Translations under genes and position numbers: made by a program
Origin: Candidatus Scalindua arabica
Lineage (GTDB): Bacteria; Planctomycetota; Brocadiia; Brocadiales; Scalinduaceae
NCBI GenBank assembly: GCA_018263435.1
Contig: JAANXD010000033.1
Location: 1 to 33,353 of the forward strand
DNA: 33,353 nucleotides
Direction: 5' to 3'
Part shown: positions 6,866 through 14,743 of the stretch, one piece after another
Layout of the letters: each line of letters begins with the position of its first letter
Numbering within the stretch: the first letter of the stretch is position 1
Notes under the pieces: model-generated
Database searches by the model: none
Told to the model about the DNA's origin: nothing
What the model saw: the letters and a program-made list of their open reading frames with translations, nothing else

Positions 6866-7948
6866 TTACTTCCTACCTTCCAAAACTTTCTGTAAATTTG
6901 TAATCAGAGATTTCAGGTCCTCCATGGATAATTCTCCCATATTGGCAATCCTGAATATTTTTTTGCTTAATTGTCCCTGACCGGCATAGATTATAAAACC
7001 TCTCTCTTTTAAACTATCATGCAAATGGGCATAAGTCATGTTTTCAGGTAAGTGCAAGGATGTGATAGTATTGGAAAGGAACTCGTCAGGTAATAGCAGA
7101 TCCAGGGAAAGTCCTTTGAATTCGTCCCTTAAATACGACGAGGCTTTACTGTACCGCTTGAGGCGGTTCTGTACACCCTCTTCAAGTAATTCGTCCAGTG
7201 CTTCTTCAAAGGCATAGAATGTGTGTACAGATGGTGTAAACGGACATTCGCCTTTTCCCTCCTGCTCATCGAGTTGTGTAATAATGTTAAGATAAAGAGA
7301 GCGGGGAGGTATACTTCTCAACCTATTTATCTCATCCTTCTTTAGAATGGCAAATGACAACCCGGGCAGGCCCTGAATGCACTTGTTTGCACTACCGATA
7401 CATATATCCACATTGTCCAGTACCAGATCAATCTCCTCACCGCCAAGGCCACTGATTGAGTCCAGGAGAAATGCCCTGCCATATTTGCTGGTTATCTTTC
7501 CTATCTCATGGATTGGGTTCAGTAATCCTGTAGTAGTTTCATGGTGGACCATTGCAACTACTTCTATATCGGAATCATTTGAGACGGTATCTTCAACCTG
7601 TTCTAAGTTAGGTTGTTCACACCAGTCGTACTGAAGTTCAATTTTATTAAATCTATATGCAGATGCAATACGTGATATCCTGTCACCGTAGACGCCATTG
7701 TTTAAGACTAATATTTTCTTTCCTTCACTTAATGAAGAGCAAACAGCGGCTTCCAGGGAAGCCGTACCGGAACCAGTAATGATTGCAGTCGTATAGTCAC
7801 CATTTGGAGCAAAAGCCTGGAGAATCTTTTTACGTGTACTGCTCAGGAGCGTTGAAAACTCAGTTTCGCGGTGACACATGTCACCCCTTATAAGGGCATT
7901 TCTTACCCTCTCGGAAGTACACACAGGTCCGGGGTTTAATAGAATCAT
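6866..7948 (-). CDS. 2-aminoethylphosphonate-type transaminase (PLP enzyme)
   Basis: This aminotransferase of the PhnW/AEPT branch interconverts 2-aminoethylphosphonate plus a keto acid with phosphonoacetaldehyde plus an amino acid. The protein begins MILLNPGPVCTSERVR, as in family members, and carries SANKCIQGLPG, the characteristic segment holding the PLP-binding lysine. From the ATG at 7948 it is 360 residues, the normal length. The frame stays open upstream to a TTG at 8098 (410 residues), but the extra 50 residues are basic, unlike the family, and cover a pair of hairpins; a TTG at 7957 is a further option. Next to a decarboxylase that makes the aldehyde, it most likely runs in the synthetic direction. 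Confidence 0.88.
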   Translation of the reverse strand: MILLNPGPVCTSERVRNALIRGDMCHRETEFSTLLSSTRKKILQAFAPNGDYTTAIITGSGTASLEAAVCSSLSEGKKILVLNNGVYGDRISRIASAYRFNKIELQYDWCEQPNLEQVEDTVSNDSDIEVVAMVHHETTTGLLNPIHEIGKITSKYGRAFLLDSISGLGGEEIDLVLDNVDICIGSANKCIQGLPGLSFAILKKDEINRLRSIPPRSLYLNIITQLDEQEGKGECPFTPSVHTFYAFEEALDELLEEGVQNRLKRYSKASSYLRDEFKGLSLDLLLPDEFLSNTITSLHLPENMTYAHLHDSLKERGFIIYAGQGQLSKKIFRIANMGELSMEDLKSLITNLQKVLEGRK

Positions 7949-8057
7949 CTTTTTCAAATTTATTGTTTCTTCTTGTTTACGTAACTTATTGACTTCCTGA
8001 GAAATAAGAGACCTTCCATTGGCAGGACTCCAGAACAAATTCGCCTTTTTACTGGAT

Positions 8058-8092
8058 TCCTTGCGAGAGCAAGGGCCTTTCTTTCGAAAGGA
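8058..8092. repeat. Two adjacent hairpins upstream of the transaminase
   Basis: CCTTGC-GAGA-GCAAGG forms one perfect hairpin and CCTTTCTTTCGAAAGG a second directly beside it. They lie between the decarboxylase stop (8102, minus strand) and the preferred transaminase start (7948). They could act on mRNA stability or are remnants of a small palindromic repeat. Confidence 0.55.
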
Positions 8093-8101
8093 CTCCAATC
8101 T

Positions 8102-8659
8102 TTACATAGCAGACATAAACCGCTCTTTGATTTCTTCCGGGCTATGGGTTACCCTGCCGATCTCTCTCTGTTCTTCTTTATCAGATATTTTTACGAGAAG
8201 GAACGAGGGGCCGTCATTTTCAAGAATATGTACTGTCTCTCTTTTCAGATCCTTTTCAGTTGTCACCTTTTTAACATAGGCATACTTAGCCGACTTTGCA
8301 GTATCTTCAAGTTCAATTATGTTAGAGATAGTCGGTTGATTTCCTGTTGATGCGTAAACTTCGTTATCCAGTACAATATGCAAAAGATTTTTGGGTTGGA
8401 GAGAACCTGTCATCGGTAAAGAGCCAAGATTCATCAGCAGGTTTCCGTCGCCATCCAGTACTATTACTTTCCTTGATGGTTTGCTTAATGCCACCCCCAG
8501 GCCGATTGATGAAGCCAGTCCCATAGAACCTATCATGTAAAAGTTTTCGGTTCTGTCTCTTATCGTAAATGTTTCTCTGCTTATCAAGCCGTTAGCACAG
8601 ACAACCAGCTGGCCGTTCAGTAATTCCATAATTGTTGTTATTGCTTCTCTGTAATTCAA
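8102..8659 (-). CDS. Phosphonopyruvate/sulfopyruvate decarboxylase, TPP-binding (beta) subunit
   Basis: This 185-residue protein is the C-terminal half of a thiamine-diphosphate decarboxylase. The cofactor motif is visible as GDG (70-72) followed by N99 in VLDNEVYAS. The sequence YMIGSMGLASSIGLGVAL before it is typical of the family. Together with the alpha subunit it would decarboxylate 3-phosphonopyruvate to phosphonoacetaldehyde, an irreversible step that pulls the unfavourable PEP mutase reaction. Sulfopyruvate decarboxylase of coenzyme M synthesis is likewise split in two subunits and is hard to distinguish by eye. The operon content favours the phosphonate reaction. Its ATG overlaps the alpha stop by four bases. 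Confidence 0.85.
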   Translation of the reverse strand: MNYREAITTIMELLNGQLVVCANGLISRETFTIRDRTENFYMIGSMGLASSIGLGVALSKPSRKVIVLDGDGNLLMNLGSLPMTGSLQPKNLLHIVLDNEVYASTGNQPTISNIIELEDTAKSAKYAYVKKVTTEKDLKRETVHILENDGPSFLLVKISDKEEQREIGRVTHSPEEIKERFMSAM

Positions 8660-9147
8660 TCAATTATTCCTTCTTTAAGAAAAAGGGCCAGAGGTTCGTT
8701 ATTTTCAGTGATCAATTTAAATGACATATTTATGAGAACTTTGATATTATCCGGATTAAAGGTATGGTGTGGAATACTGATAGTGTCGAGAAGTTTCTCA
8801 CATATCTTACCCATCACCAGGTGTTCGGGTGCGTCCTTACCTTCAAAGCCTCGCCATGTTACTATGAATAAACAGGGAAGCTTGTATATGAGGTTTAGAG
8901 AAGTAAGAGCGTTCAGGCATTGTCCCAGTCCGGAGTTTTGCATTAATACTACGGGTATCTTTCCTGCCATATATGCTCCGCCGGCAACACCAATCGCAGC
9001 GTCTTCTCTTACGGCAGGTATATATGTAACGTCAGGCCTCTCTGTTAGGGTTGTAATCAGGTTACCAATAATAGTGCATGGAACACCTGTGAAGAAATCG
9101 TAACCGGTGTTTATTAATTCCTGTGCAAAGTCTTCTGATTTAAGCAT
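8656..9147 (-). CDS. Phosphonopyruvate/sulfopyruvate decarboxylase, alpha subunit
   Basis: This 163-residue protein is the N-terminal pyrimidine-binding half of the same enzyme. FFTGVPCTIIGNL starts the fold, E48 in VREDAAIG is the glutamate expected to activate the cofactor, and VLMQNSGLGQCLNAL and TWRGFEGKDAPEH follow as in phosphonopyruvate decarboxylases. Many Ppd enzymes are a single chain of about 370-380 residues; here the halves are separate genes overlapping by ATGA (8656-8659), which should fix a 1:1 ratio. It is the first gene of the minus-strand operon and is divergent from pncB. Confidence 0.85.
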   Translation of the reverse strand: MLKSEDFAQELINTGYDFFTGVPCTIIGNLITTLTERPDVTYIPAVREDAAIGVAGGAYMAGKIPVVLMQNSGLGQCLNALTSLNLIYKLPCLFIVTWRGFEGKDAPEHLVMGKICEKLLDTISIPHHTFNPDNIKVLINMSFKLITENNEPLALFLKEGIID

Positions 9148-9220
9148 TTAGAATATTATGAAATTTTATATTTAGTTTTGCAGAGTTTACCATAAATAAA
9201 TCTACAAAACAGTTTTTTTC

Positions 9221-9260
9221 TTGTAACTTTACAAAAAACAAGTTTACAAAGTTTTTGTAA
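9221..9260. promoter_or_regulatory. Two inverted repeats in the ppd/pncB divergent spacer (possible operators)
   Basis: TTGTAA-CT-TTACAA (9221-9234) is a perfect inverted repeat, and TTACAA-AGTTT-TTGTAA (9244-9260) uses the same half-sites in the opposite arrangement. The second overlaps the predicted pncB promoter's -35 box. Repeated half-sites in a divergent control region suggest a transcription factor site; the factor is unknown. Confidence 0.45.
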
Positions 9261-9271
9261 TAAGCTATAAA
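9243..9271 (+). promoter_or_regulatory. Sigma-70-like promoter for pncB
   Basis: TTTACA (9243-9248), a 17-base spacer and TATAAA (9266-9271) give a near-consensus promoter ending 25 bases before the pncB ATG. Confidence 0.6.
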
Positions 9272-9296
9272 AAATTAAACACTTTAACCATAAATT

Positions 9297-10688
9297 ATGT
9301 GGAAAGCAATAATTAACATGCCTTCAAAACAGCCAAAATCGCTTTTCTTAAATGATAAAAATTTGTGCCTTACCACTGACCTCTATCAGTTGACTATGAT
9401 CGCAGGTTATTTTGAATGTGAGAAGAATCATAAATCTACTTTTGAATTATTTGTCAGAAACTTACCTGAGAAACGTACATATCTCATTGCTGCAGGCCTG
9501 GAGCAGGCCATCCACTATCTGAGGGAACTAAGATTTACGGACGAGTATTTGAAGTATCTAAGGGGCCTTCCGGTTTTCAAGAACGTGAGCAGGGGGTTCT
9601 TTGATTACCTTCGCAATTTTCGTTTCAGCGGAGATGTCTATGCCGTTCCTGAAGGCACAGTTATTTTTGCAAATGAACCCATCATAAGGATAACAGCCTC
9701 ACTGATTGAGGCACAGATAATTGAGACGTATCTTCTCTCAATAATAAATTATCAGACACTTATTGCTTCCAAGGCGTCAAGGGTAGTACATGCCTCTGGT
9801 GGTAGGGAGGTAATTGATTTCGGAACAAGACGCGCACACGGTCCGCAGGCAGGTGTACTGGCGGCAAGGGCATGTTTTATTGGTGGCTGTGCAGGGACCT
9901 CCAATGTTCTCGCAGCTTACGAGCTGGGGATACCACCCATAGGTACTGCCGCTCATTCATGGGTTATGGCCTATGATGACGAATATGAATCTTATGAAGA
10001 TTTTCATAAAGTTTTCCCTGATAACACAATCCTGTTAATTGATACATACGATACAATTAAGGGTGCACGGTTGGCCACAAAGATTGGAAAGAAACTGAAG
10101 GGTGTCAGACTGGACAGTGGTAACATCACGCTTTTGAGTAAAAGGGTAAGGAAAATTCTTGACGACGCAGGCCTCGGGCATGTAAAGATTACTGCAAGCG
10201 GTGATCTGAATGAATACAAGATATCTCAAATGCTTGATAAAGGTGCATGTATTGATTCCTTCGGTGTGGGCACGGAGATGGTTACTTCAAAAGACATCCC
10301 GGCACTTGGTGGCGTTTATAAACTGGTAGAGCAGGAAAAAGAAGGTATATCCATGCCAAAAATGAAATTCAGTAAAGACAAGTCAACATGTCCGGCAAAG
10401 AAACAGGGTTACCGATTTCTTAATAATAAAGGAATGTTTAGAAAAGACATAATTGGTCTGGTAGATGAAGAGTTTGATGGTAAGGCCCTTTTGTTACCTG
10501 TTATGAAAAAAGGCAAACTCTTACATAAAATACCAACCGTTCAACAAATACAGAAAACAGCGAGAAAGAATATATCTAAATTGCCGGACAGGTTTAAGGC
10601 TTTAAATTGTAAAACTGCATATCCGGTGACGATTAGTAAAGAATTAAGACAGATCAGGGATAGGACGATAAGGAGCAGGCTCTATTAG
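9297..10688 (+). CDS. pncB: Nicotinate phosphoribosyltransferase
   Basis: This 463-residue enzyme makes nicotinate mononucleotide from nicotinate and PRPP, with ATP, in the Preiss-Handler salvage route to NAD. Recognisable segments are LTTDLYQLTMIAGYFE at the N-terminus, FELFVRNLPEKRTYLI, DFGTRRAHGPQAG, the GTAAHSWVMAY segment with the histidine expected to be phosphorylated, and LLIDTYDTIKGA. Length fits the longer bacterial forms. The first ATG (9297) is used; a second ATG seven codons later is possible. The gene is preceded by a good promoter and shares a control region with the divergent decarboxylase operon. nadE, the final enzyme of the same pathway, lies about 1.8 kb downstream. Confidence 0.95.
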   Translation: MWKAIINMPSKQPKSLFLNDKNLCLTTDLYQLTMIAGYFECEKNHKSTFELFVRNLPEKRTYLIAAGLEQAIHYLRELRFTDEYLKYLRGLPVFKNVSRGFFDYLRNFRFSGDVYAVPEGTVIFANEPIIRITASLIEAQIIETYLLSIINYQTLIASKASRVVHASGGREVIDFGTRRAHGPQAGVLAARACFIGGCAGTSNVLAAYELGIPPIGTAAHSWVMAYDDEYESYEDFHKVFPDNTILLIDTYDTIKGARLATKIGKKLKGVRLDSGNITLLSKRVRKILDDAGLGHVKITASGDLNEYKISQMLDKGACIDSFGVGTEMVTSKDIPALGGVYKLVEQEKEGISMPKMKFSKDKSTCPAKKQGYRFLNNKGMFRKDIIGLVDEEFDGKALLLPVMKKGKLLHKIPTVQQIQKTARKNISKLPDRFKALNCKTAYPVTISKELRQIRDRTIRSRLY

Positions 10689-10732
10689 GAGTATGATGTT
10701 CGTGTCTTGGTACATCGTGGTACAAAGAATGA

Positions 10733-10751
10733 GGGCACGTGCAACGTGCCC
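10733..10751. repeat. REP-like palindrome beside the transposase fragment
   Basis: GGGCACGT (10733-10740), a three-base loop and ACGTGCCC (10744-10751) form a perfect hairpin 25 bases before the start of the REP-associated transposase fragment. Such hairpins are the usual substrates of these single-strand transposases. Confidence 0.65.
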
Positions 10752-10776
10752 CTACAATAGGTTGTAGCACAAAATA

Positions 10777-10998
10777 ATGGAACAAAAAAAATATAATCCG
10801 GAAATTCATCATCGTCGTTCAATCCGAATAAAAGAATATGATTATTCACTGGAAGGATTGTATTATATTACCATTTGCACATCCCACCATGAAAGATTGT
10901 TTGGGCATATTGATAATGGTAAAATGGTTTTAACAGAATATGGAAAAATCGCAAACAATGAATGGTTTAAAACCGGATTCTTCACACCATTTCTTTAG
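10777..10998 (+). pseudogene. REP-associated tyrosine transposase (Y1/IS200-like), N-terminal fragment
   Basis: The 73 residues match the start of REP-associated transposases: a HHRRSIRIKEYDYS segment, YYITICTSHHERLFG, and an acidic-then-basic stretch ending NEWFKT. A full enzyme is about 150-250 residues and carries an HUH metal motif and a catalytic tyrosine; both are missing. The frame ends inside the 3' end of the opposite-strand cysH-like gene, so the rest of the transposase was lost, perhaps in the event that joined these sequences. Confidence 0.75.
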
Positions 10999-11761
10999 CT
11001 TTTTTTCTACCGGGGAGGTGTAGTCCGCATTCCTTCTGATCGTCTTTGAGTTGATGGTTAAACCATCTCCAACGCCCCGCTCGACGTGTTTCATGAGGGC
11101 CGATGGGTGTTGTGCATATAATACATCCAAGCGAGTCATAATGCCATCCATCCCTTTCTATCTCCAGCAATTTATGTACGGGCACTTTATGGGTTCTGAT
11201 GTAATTCTTTACATTCTCTTCTGTCCATGCAATCAAAGGTGTTACCTTGAGCAGGGGACGTTCCTTTCCGTCCTGTTGTTTATGTTGAATAATTTCGATT
11301 CGTTTTATTTGAGACCTGGAGTCCGATTGGTCTGCCCGTAAACCTGTAATCCAGACATCCAGGGTGTCCAGAACCTTATTGTTTGGATCCACTTTGCGTA
11401 TTTTGCAGCAGTATTCTTGTTTTGCCTTGCTGTCAAAAAAGATCATTTCTCCATGTTCACAAACCATTTTGCTTACTGCTTCAAAATCAGGTGCTGCCTT
11501 TTCAATATTGATGTTGTACTTCTTCTCCAGTTCGCGGAAGAGATCGTATGTCTCCGGAAAAAGACGCAAAGTGTCCACAGTGTAAACACGGGGTTTGGAA
11601 ATGCCAGCTCGTATTACCATGTCGATTAAGGCCACACCAGTCCACTGTCCACTGGTACCAATAGCAGCGCGTTTCCCAAACATGCGAAACAACTCCGCCA
11701 TTAATTCACCCGAATCCTGGATTTCTTCTAACTTGTGCACAAGTTCTTGATCAATATTCAC
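10982..11761 (-). CDS. cysH: Phosphoadenylyl-/adenylyl-sulfate reductase (CysH-like)
   Basis: This 259-residue soluble enzyme reduces activated sulfate (APS or PAPS) to sulfite in assimilation. A PP-loop-like AAIGTSGQWTGVALIDM starts the fold, TVDTLRLFPETYDL follows, and ECGLH (244-248) near the C-terminus holds the catalytic cysteine. A CC pair (118-119) plus C213 and C216 match the four cysteines that bind a [4Fe-4S] cluster in APS-type reductases. The start codon is GTG. No other sulfate assimilation gene is adjacent, so it is unclear whether it works in ordinary cysteine synthesis or feeds another pathway. Confidence 0.9.
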   Translation of the reverse strand: MNIDQELVHKLEEIQDSGELMAELFRMFGKRAAIGTSGQWTGVALIDMVIRAGISKPRVYTVDTLRLFPETYDLFRELEKKYNINIEKAAPDFEAVSKMVCEHGEMIFFDSKAKQEYCCKIRKVDPNNKVLDTLDVWITGLRADQSDSRSQIKRIEIIQHKQQDGKERPLLKVTPLIAWTEENVKNYIRTHKVPVHKLLEIERDGWHYDSLGCIICTTPIGPHETRRAGRWRWFNHQLKDDQKECGLHLPGRKKAKEMV

Positions 11762-11785
11762 TGTTTAGTTATATATATTCTCATC

Positions 11786-12010
11786 TTATTCAAAACTATA
11801 CACTGGGACTTCAATTGTTTTCGAAGGTTTAGACTGCTCTTTTGAATATTTTAGGAGCTTATCTGTAACATCTGGAGAGTATGTCTTTTCTCCGCAGGAG
11901 GTACAAACCTCTGCCGGGACGTTTTCTACAAAAAGATATTTATTATTATCTTCATAATGAAAAGTTACATTTCTCTTTTCCACTTTACTGCCACAAAAGA
12001 TACACTTCAT
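11786..12010 (-). CDS. YgiT-type zinc finger protein (antitoxin-like)
   Basis: This 74-residue protein has two CxxC pairs (MKCIFCGSK and EVCTSCGEK) that should bind zinc, as in the N-terminal domain of MqsA/YgiT antitoxins. It lacks the helix-turn-helix half of full MqsA. It follows a DUF4258 gene by six bases on the same strand, a pairing typical of type II toxin-antitoxin modules. Its ribosome site AGGAGGTGA (12017-12025, read on the minus strand) is formed by the last codons and stop of the upstream gene, so the two are translationally linked. Confidence 0.85.
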   Translation of the reverse strand: MKCIFCGSKVEKRNVTFHYEDNNKYLFVENVPAEVCTSCGEKTYSPDVTDKLLKYSKEQSKPSKTIEVPVYSFE

Positions 12011-12016
12011 TATAAA

Positions 12017-12316
12017 TCACCTCCTTATTTTACAATTAATCCATTCTTCAGGATCAGGATCGTATGTAGTAATAACTATAATTGATGGTGGGAGAGATAA
12101 CTGAACATGTAAATCTTTTTCTGTCCTGGTTCTCCCATATATTAGACAACTTGGGGAATATTTATCATCTGGATATTCTTCAATAATCTCTCCATTTATC
12201 ACCGCCTCTTCAATTTCTAACCTGGTTATTGACCTTTTGATCATTTGTTTTACCGCATGATCAGAAATGCGATACTTACTTTCTAATATTCTATCTCGAA
12301 TTGGTTTAATTACCAT
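12017..12316 (-). CDS. DUF4258 protein, probable toxin
   Basis: This 99-residue protein begins with a basic helix and carries ISDHAVKQMIKRSITRLEIEE, the histidine-containing N-terminal segment of DUF4258, then a beta-rich half with LIYGRTRTEKDLHVQLS and VITTYDPDP. DUF4258 proteins resemble RelE/MqsR-like ribonucleases and often precede a YgiT-type partner, as here. Its final codons AGG AGG TGA double as the partner's ribosome site. A toxin role is inferred from family and context. Confidence 0.8.
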   Translation of the reverse strand: MVIKPIRDRILESKYRISDHAVKQMIKRSITRLEIEEAVINGEIIEEYPDDKYSPSCLIYGRTRTEKDLHVQLSLPPSIIVITTYDPDPEEWINCKIRR

Positions 12317-12477
12317 CTTGTGAATTCTACCAGTACAAGTAAGATTATATCCTACAACATATGATTTCTACATCATATCAGGTTTATACGATAATTGCCA
12401 AATTTTATTGATTTCTGTATCGAATTGTACTATTAAATGCTTATACTAATTAAGTGTAAATATATAGGTATTAATTT

Positions 12478-14154
12478 ATGAAGATTTGCCTGGCTCAAAT
12501 AAATCCAACTGTCGGTGCCTTTAAACAGAATGCAAAAAAGATATGCAGGTTCATAAATGCTGCGAAGAAGAAGGGAGCTGATCTGATTGTATTTCCTGAG
12601 ATGAGTATTGTAGGTTATCCGCCAAAGGACTTGCTGGAACTTTCAGGATTCGTAGACAGTAATCTAAAGGCATTGGAAGAGGTAAGGAATAATGTTACAG
12701 GTATCTCCGCTATTGTGGGTTTTGTTGACAGGAATGCAGCTCGGCGTGGCAAGGATTTGTATAACGCAGCCGCATACATAAGAAATAAGAAAATAGTATC
12801 CAGGCATTATAAGTCTTTACTGCCTACATATGACGTATTCGATGAGGATAGATATTTTGAGCCAACACATAGTATTGCTTTAGCAAAGATATCCGGCAGA
12901 AAATTTGGTATCTCTATTTGTGAAGATATATGGGGAGCAGATGTGGTTTGGCAGGGAAAGATTCATCACAAGGATCCTGTTAAAAGTATGATAAGACAGG
13001 GGGCAGAGATTATTGTAAATATTTCAGCTTCACCCTTCACTATTGGTAAGCAGGATGTAAGGTTGAAGATGCTGACAAGCCATGCAAAAGAACACAATGT
13101 GCCAATTGTCTTTGTGAATCAGATTGGAGGCAATGACGATCTGGTATTTGATGGAAACAGCCTGGTAATTAATAAAAAGGGGGTTATTGTAGATAGGGCT
13201 TTAAGTTTTGAAGAAGATTTATTAATGGTTGAGTTCAAAGGTTCAGATGTAAATGCAGGAGACAGTAAACCGATCTCGGTTGAAAAGAGAACTCAAGCCG
13301 CCACCAGTGAAGATGAGATTGAATCAGTCTATAAGGCTTTAGTTCTGGGTACACGGGACTATGTAAAAAAATGTGGATTCAAAAAGGCTGTAATAGGCCT
13401 GAGCGGCGGAATAGATTCTGCCGTTACTGCCGTAATTGCAGTCAGGGCGCTCGGTAAAGGTAAAGTGCTTGGTGTTACAATGCCGTCCGGCTTTTCATCC
13501 AAAGGTAGTGTTGAAGATTCAAAGGTGCTTGCCGAAAGACTGGGAATAGATTTTGAAAATATCCCGATAAAGTCTGTCTATAATGCATATACAAAGACCT
13601 TGAGTGGTATATTTACTGGGCTCCCATTTGATGTGACAGAAGAAAATCTGCAGGCAAGGATAAGGGGTAAAATACTTATGGCAATCTCAAATAAATATGG
13701 ATACCTCGTGTTGACAACCGGAAATAAATCAGAACTTGCAGTTGGTTACTGTACTCTATATGGTGATATGTGTGGTGGGCTGGCGGTTATATCCGATGTT
13801 CCAAAGACCATGGTTTATGGTATTGCTGAATACATCAATCGAAAAAAAGAGATAATTCCCATTGACACTATTGAGAAACCGCCATCAGCCGAATTGCGGC
13901 CGGACCAGAAGGATCAGGATTCATTACCTCCATACGATATCCTGGATGGCATACTGAGGGCATACGTTGAAGAGTCAAAGGATATAGATGATATTGTAGG
14001 GATGGGTTTTGATGAAACGCTTGTAAAAGATATAATTAAAAAGGTTGATAGAAATGAATATAAGAGAAAGCAGGCGGCTCCGGGGCTCAAGGTTACTTCA
14101 AAGGCATTTGGGACAGGCAGAAGGATGCCTCTTGCACAGCGATATACAAGATAG
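12478..14154 (+). CDS. nadE: Glutamine-hydrolysing NAD(+) synthase
   Basis: This 558-residue, two-domain enzyme turns nicotinate adenine dinucleotide into NAD using glutamine and ATP. The N-terminal nitrilase-like glutaminase domain shows its triad: E41 (FPEMS), K112 (HYKSLLPTYDVFDE) and C148 (ISICEDIWG). The C-terminal synthetase domain has the PP-loop SGGIDSA (309-315), then LVLTTGNKSELAVGY and the KPPSAELRPDQKDQDSLPPY segment near the end. Length fits the short bacterial two-domain form. It starts at an ATG with a weak ribosome site. With pncB nearby, it completes nicotinate salvage apart from the adenylyltransferase (NadD), which is not in the window. Confidence 0.96.
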   Translation: MKICLAQINPTVGAFKQNAKKICRFINAAKKKGADLIVFPEMSIVGYPPKDLLELSGFVDSNLKALEEVRNNVTGISAIVGFVDRNAARRGKDLYNAAAYIRNKKIVSRHYKSLLPTYDVFDEDRYFEPTHSIALAKISGRKFGISICEDIWGADVVWQGKIHHKDPVKSMIRQGAEIIVNISASPFTIGKQDVRLKMLTSHAKEHNVPIVFVNQIGGNDDLVFDGNSLVINKKGVIVDRALSFEEDLLMVEFKGSDVNAGDSKPISVEKRTQAATSEDEIESVYKALVLGTRDYVKKCGFKKAVIGLSGGIDSAVTAVIAVRALGKGKVLGVTMPSGFSSKGSVEDSKVLAERLGIDFENIPIKSVYNAYTKTLSGIFTGLPFDVTEENLQARIRGKILMAISNKYGYLVLTTGNKSELAVGYCTLYGDMCGGLAVISDVPKTMVYGIAEYINRKKEIIPIDTIEKPPSAELRPDQKDQDSLPPYDILDGILRAYVEESKDIDDIVGMGFDETLVKDIIKKVDRNEYKRKQAAPGLKVTSKAFGTGRRMPLAQRYTR

Positions 14155-14251
14155 TAATATAGTAGAGAATTAAGGAGTTCCCGCCTAACAGTCTGGCGCC
14201 CGCCCGGATGAATCCGTTCGGACGGGGGCAGGGAGGAATTGGGGAAAAAGC

Positions 14252-14310
14252 CAGGCAAGATGCCTGATCTATATTGATATTTATATTCTATAGGTCAGGC
14301 ATCTTGCCTG
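14252..14310. repeat. Long REP-like palindrome downstream of nadE
   Basis: A 16-base arm (14252-14267) is perfectly complementary to 14295-14310, and pairing continues inward through one wobble and five more pairs (14268-14273 with 14289-14294). The top of the arm (GGTCAGGCATC) also occurs at the edge of the three larger repeats near 20, 28 and 30 kb. There is no T-run after it. It may stabilise the 3' end of nadE mRNA or simply be a mobile repeat. Confidence 0.8.
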
Positions 14311-14374
14311 ACAGCCCTCTGTGCAATACATAGGAATTAATGGATTATAATACTGTTTTTTTGGTAAGGGTACA

Positions 14375-14737
14375 ATGAATATACCAGGACAAGATGATAA
14401 AATGGCAAACACTCCATGGGGTATGTGGGAGGTGTTGCTGGATGAACCCGCTTATAAAGTAAAGAGGATAACAGTATTACCGGGAAAAAGGTTGAGTTAC
14501 CAGAAACACTTCAGGAGAAGAGAACACTGGATGATAGTTGAGGGAAAGGGTGTTGTGACCATTGATGGTAAGGATAATCATATAGAGAAAGGGGACTCCA
14601 TAGATATACCTCAGGAAGCCGCACACCGTATGGCCAATAATGGTGATGGCGATCTGACGTTTATAGAGATACAACAGGGTGAGTATTTTGGAGAGGATGA
14701 TATTATACGTCTGGAAGACGATTACGGAAGGGTATAA
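14375..14737 (+). CDS. Cupin domain protein, mannose-6-phosphate isomerase type II-like
   Basis: This 120-residue single-cupin protein matches the C-terminal domain of bifunctional mannose-1-phosphate guanylyltransferase/phosphomannose isomerases. Recognisable are WGMWEVLLDEPAYKVKRI, PGKRLSYQKHFRRREHW (metal-binding histidines) and a DSIDIPQEAAHRM turn. Only the cupin is present, so it may isomerise a sugar phosphate or bind a small ligand. It ends six bases before the radical SAM gene and is probably co-transcribed with it. A start at the second ATG (residue 10) is possible. Confidence 0.8.
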   Translation: MNIPGQDDKMANTPWGMWEVLLDEPAYKVKRITVLPGKRLSYQKHFRRREHWMIVEGKGVVTIDGKDNHIEKGDSIDIPQEAAHRMANNGDGDLTFIEIQQGEYFGEDDIIRLEDDYGRV

Positions 14738-14743
14738 GTAAGA

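Noticed and set aside
6866-7948. Serine-pyruvate/alanine-glyoxylate aminotransferase
   Set aside because: The fold is related, but the SANKCIQGLPG segment and the decarboxylase neighbours fit aminoethylphosphonate transaminase better.
5399-9103. Long plus-strand frames opposite the minus-strand operon
   Set aside because: They mirror well-supported genes (CDP-alcohol phosphatidyltransferase, transaminase, decarboxylase) and show no domain of their own.
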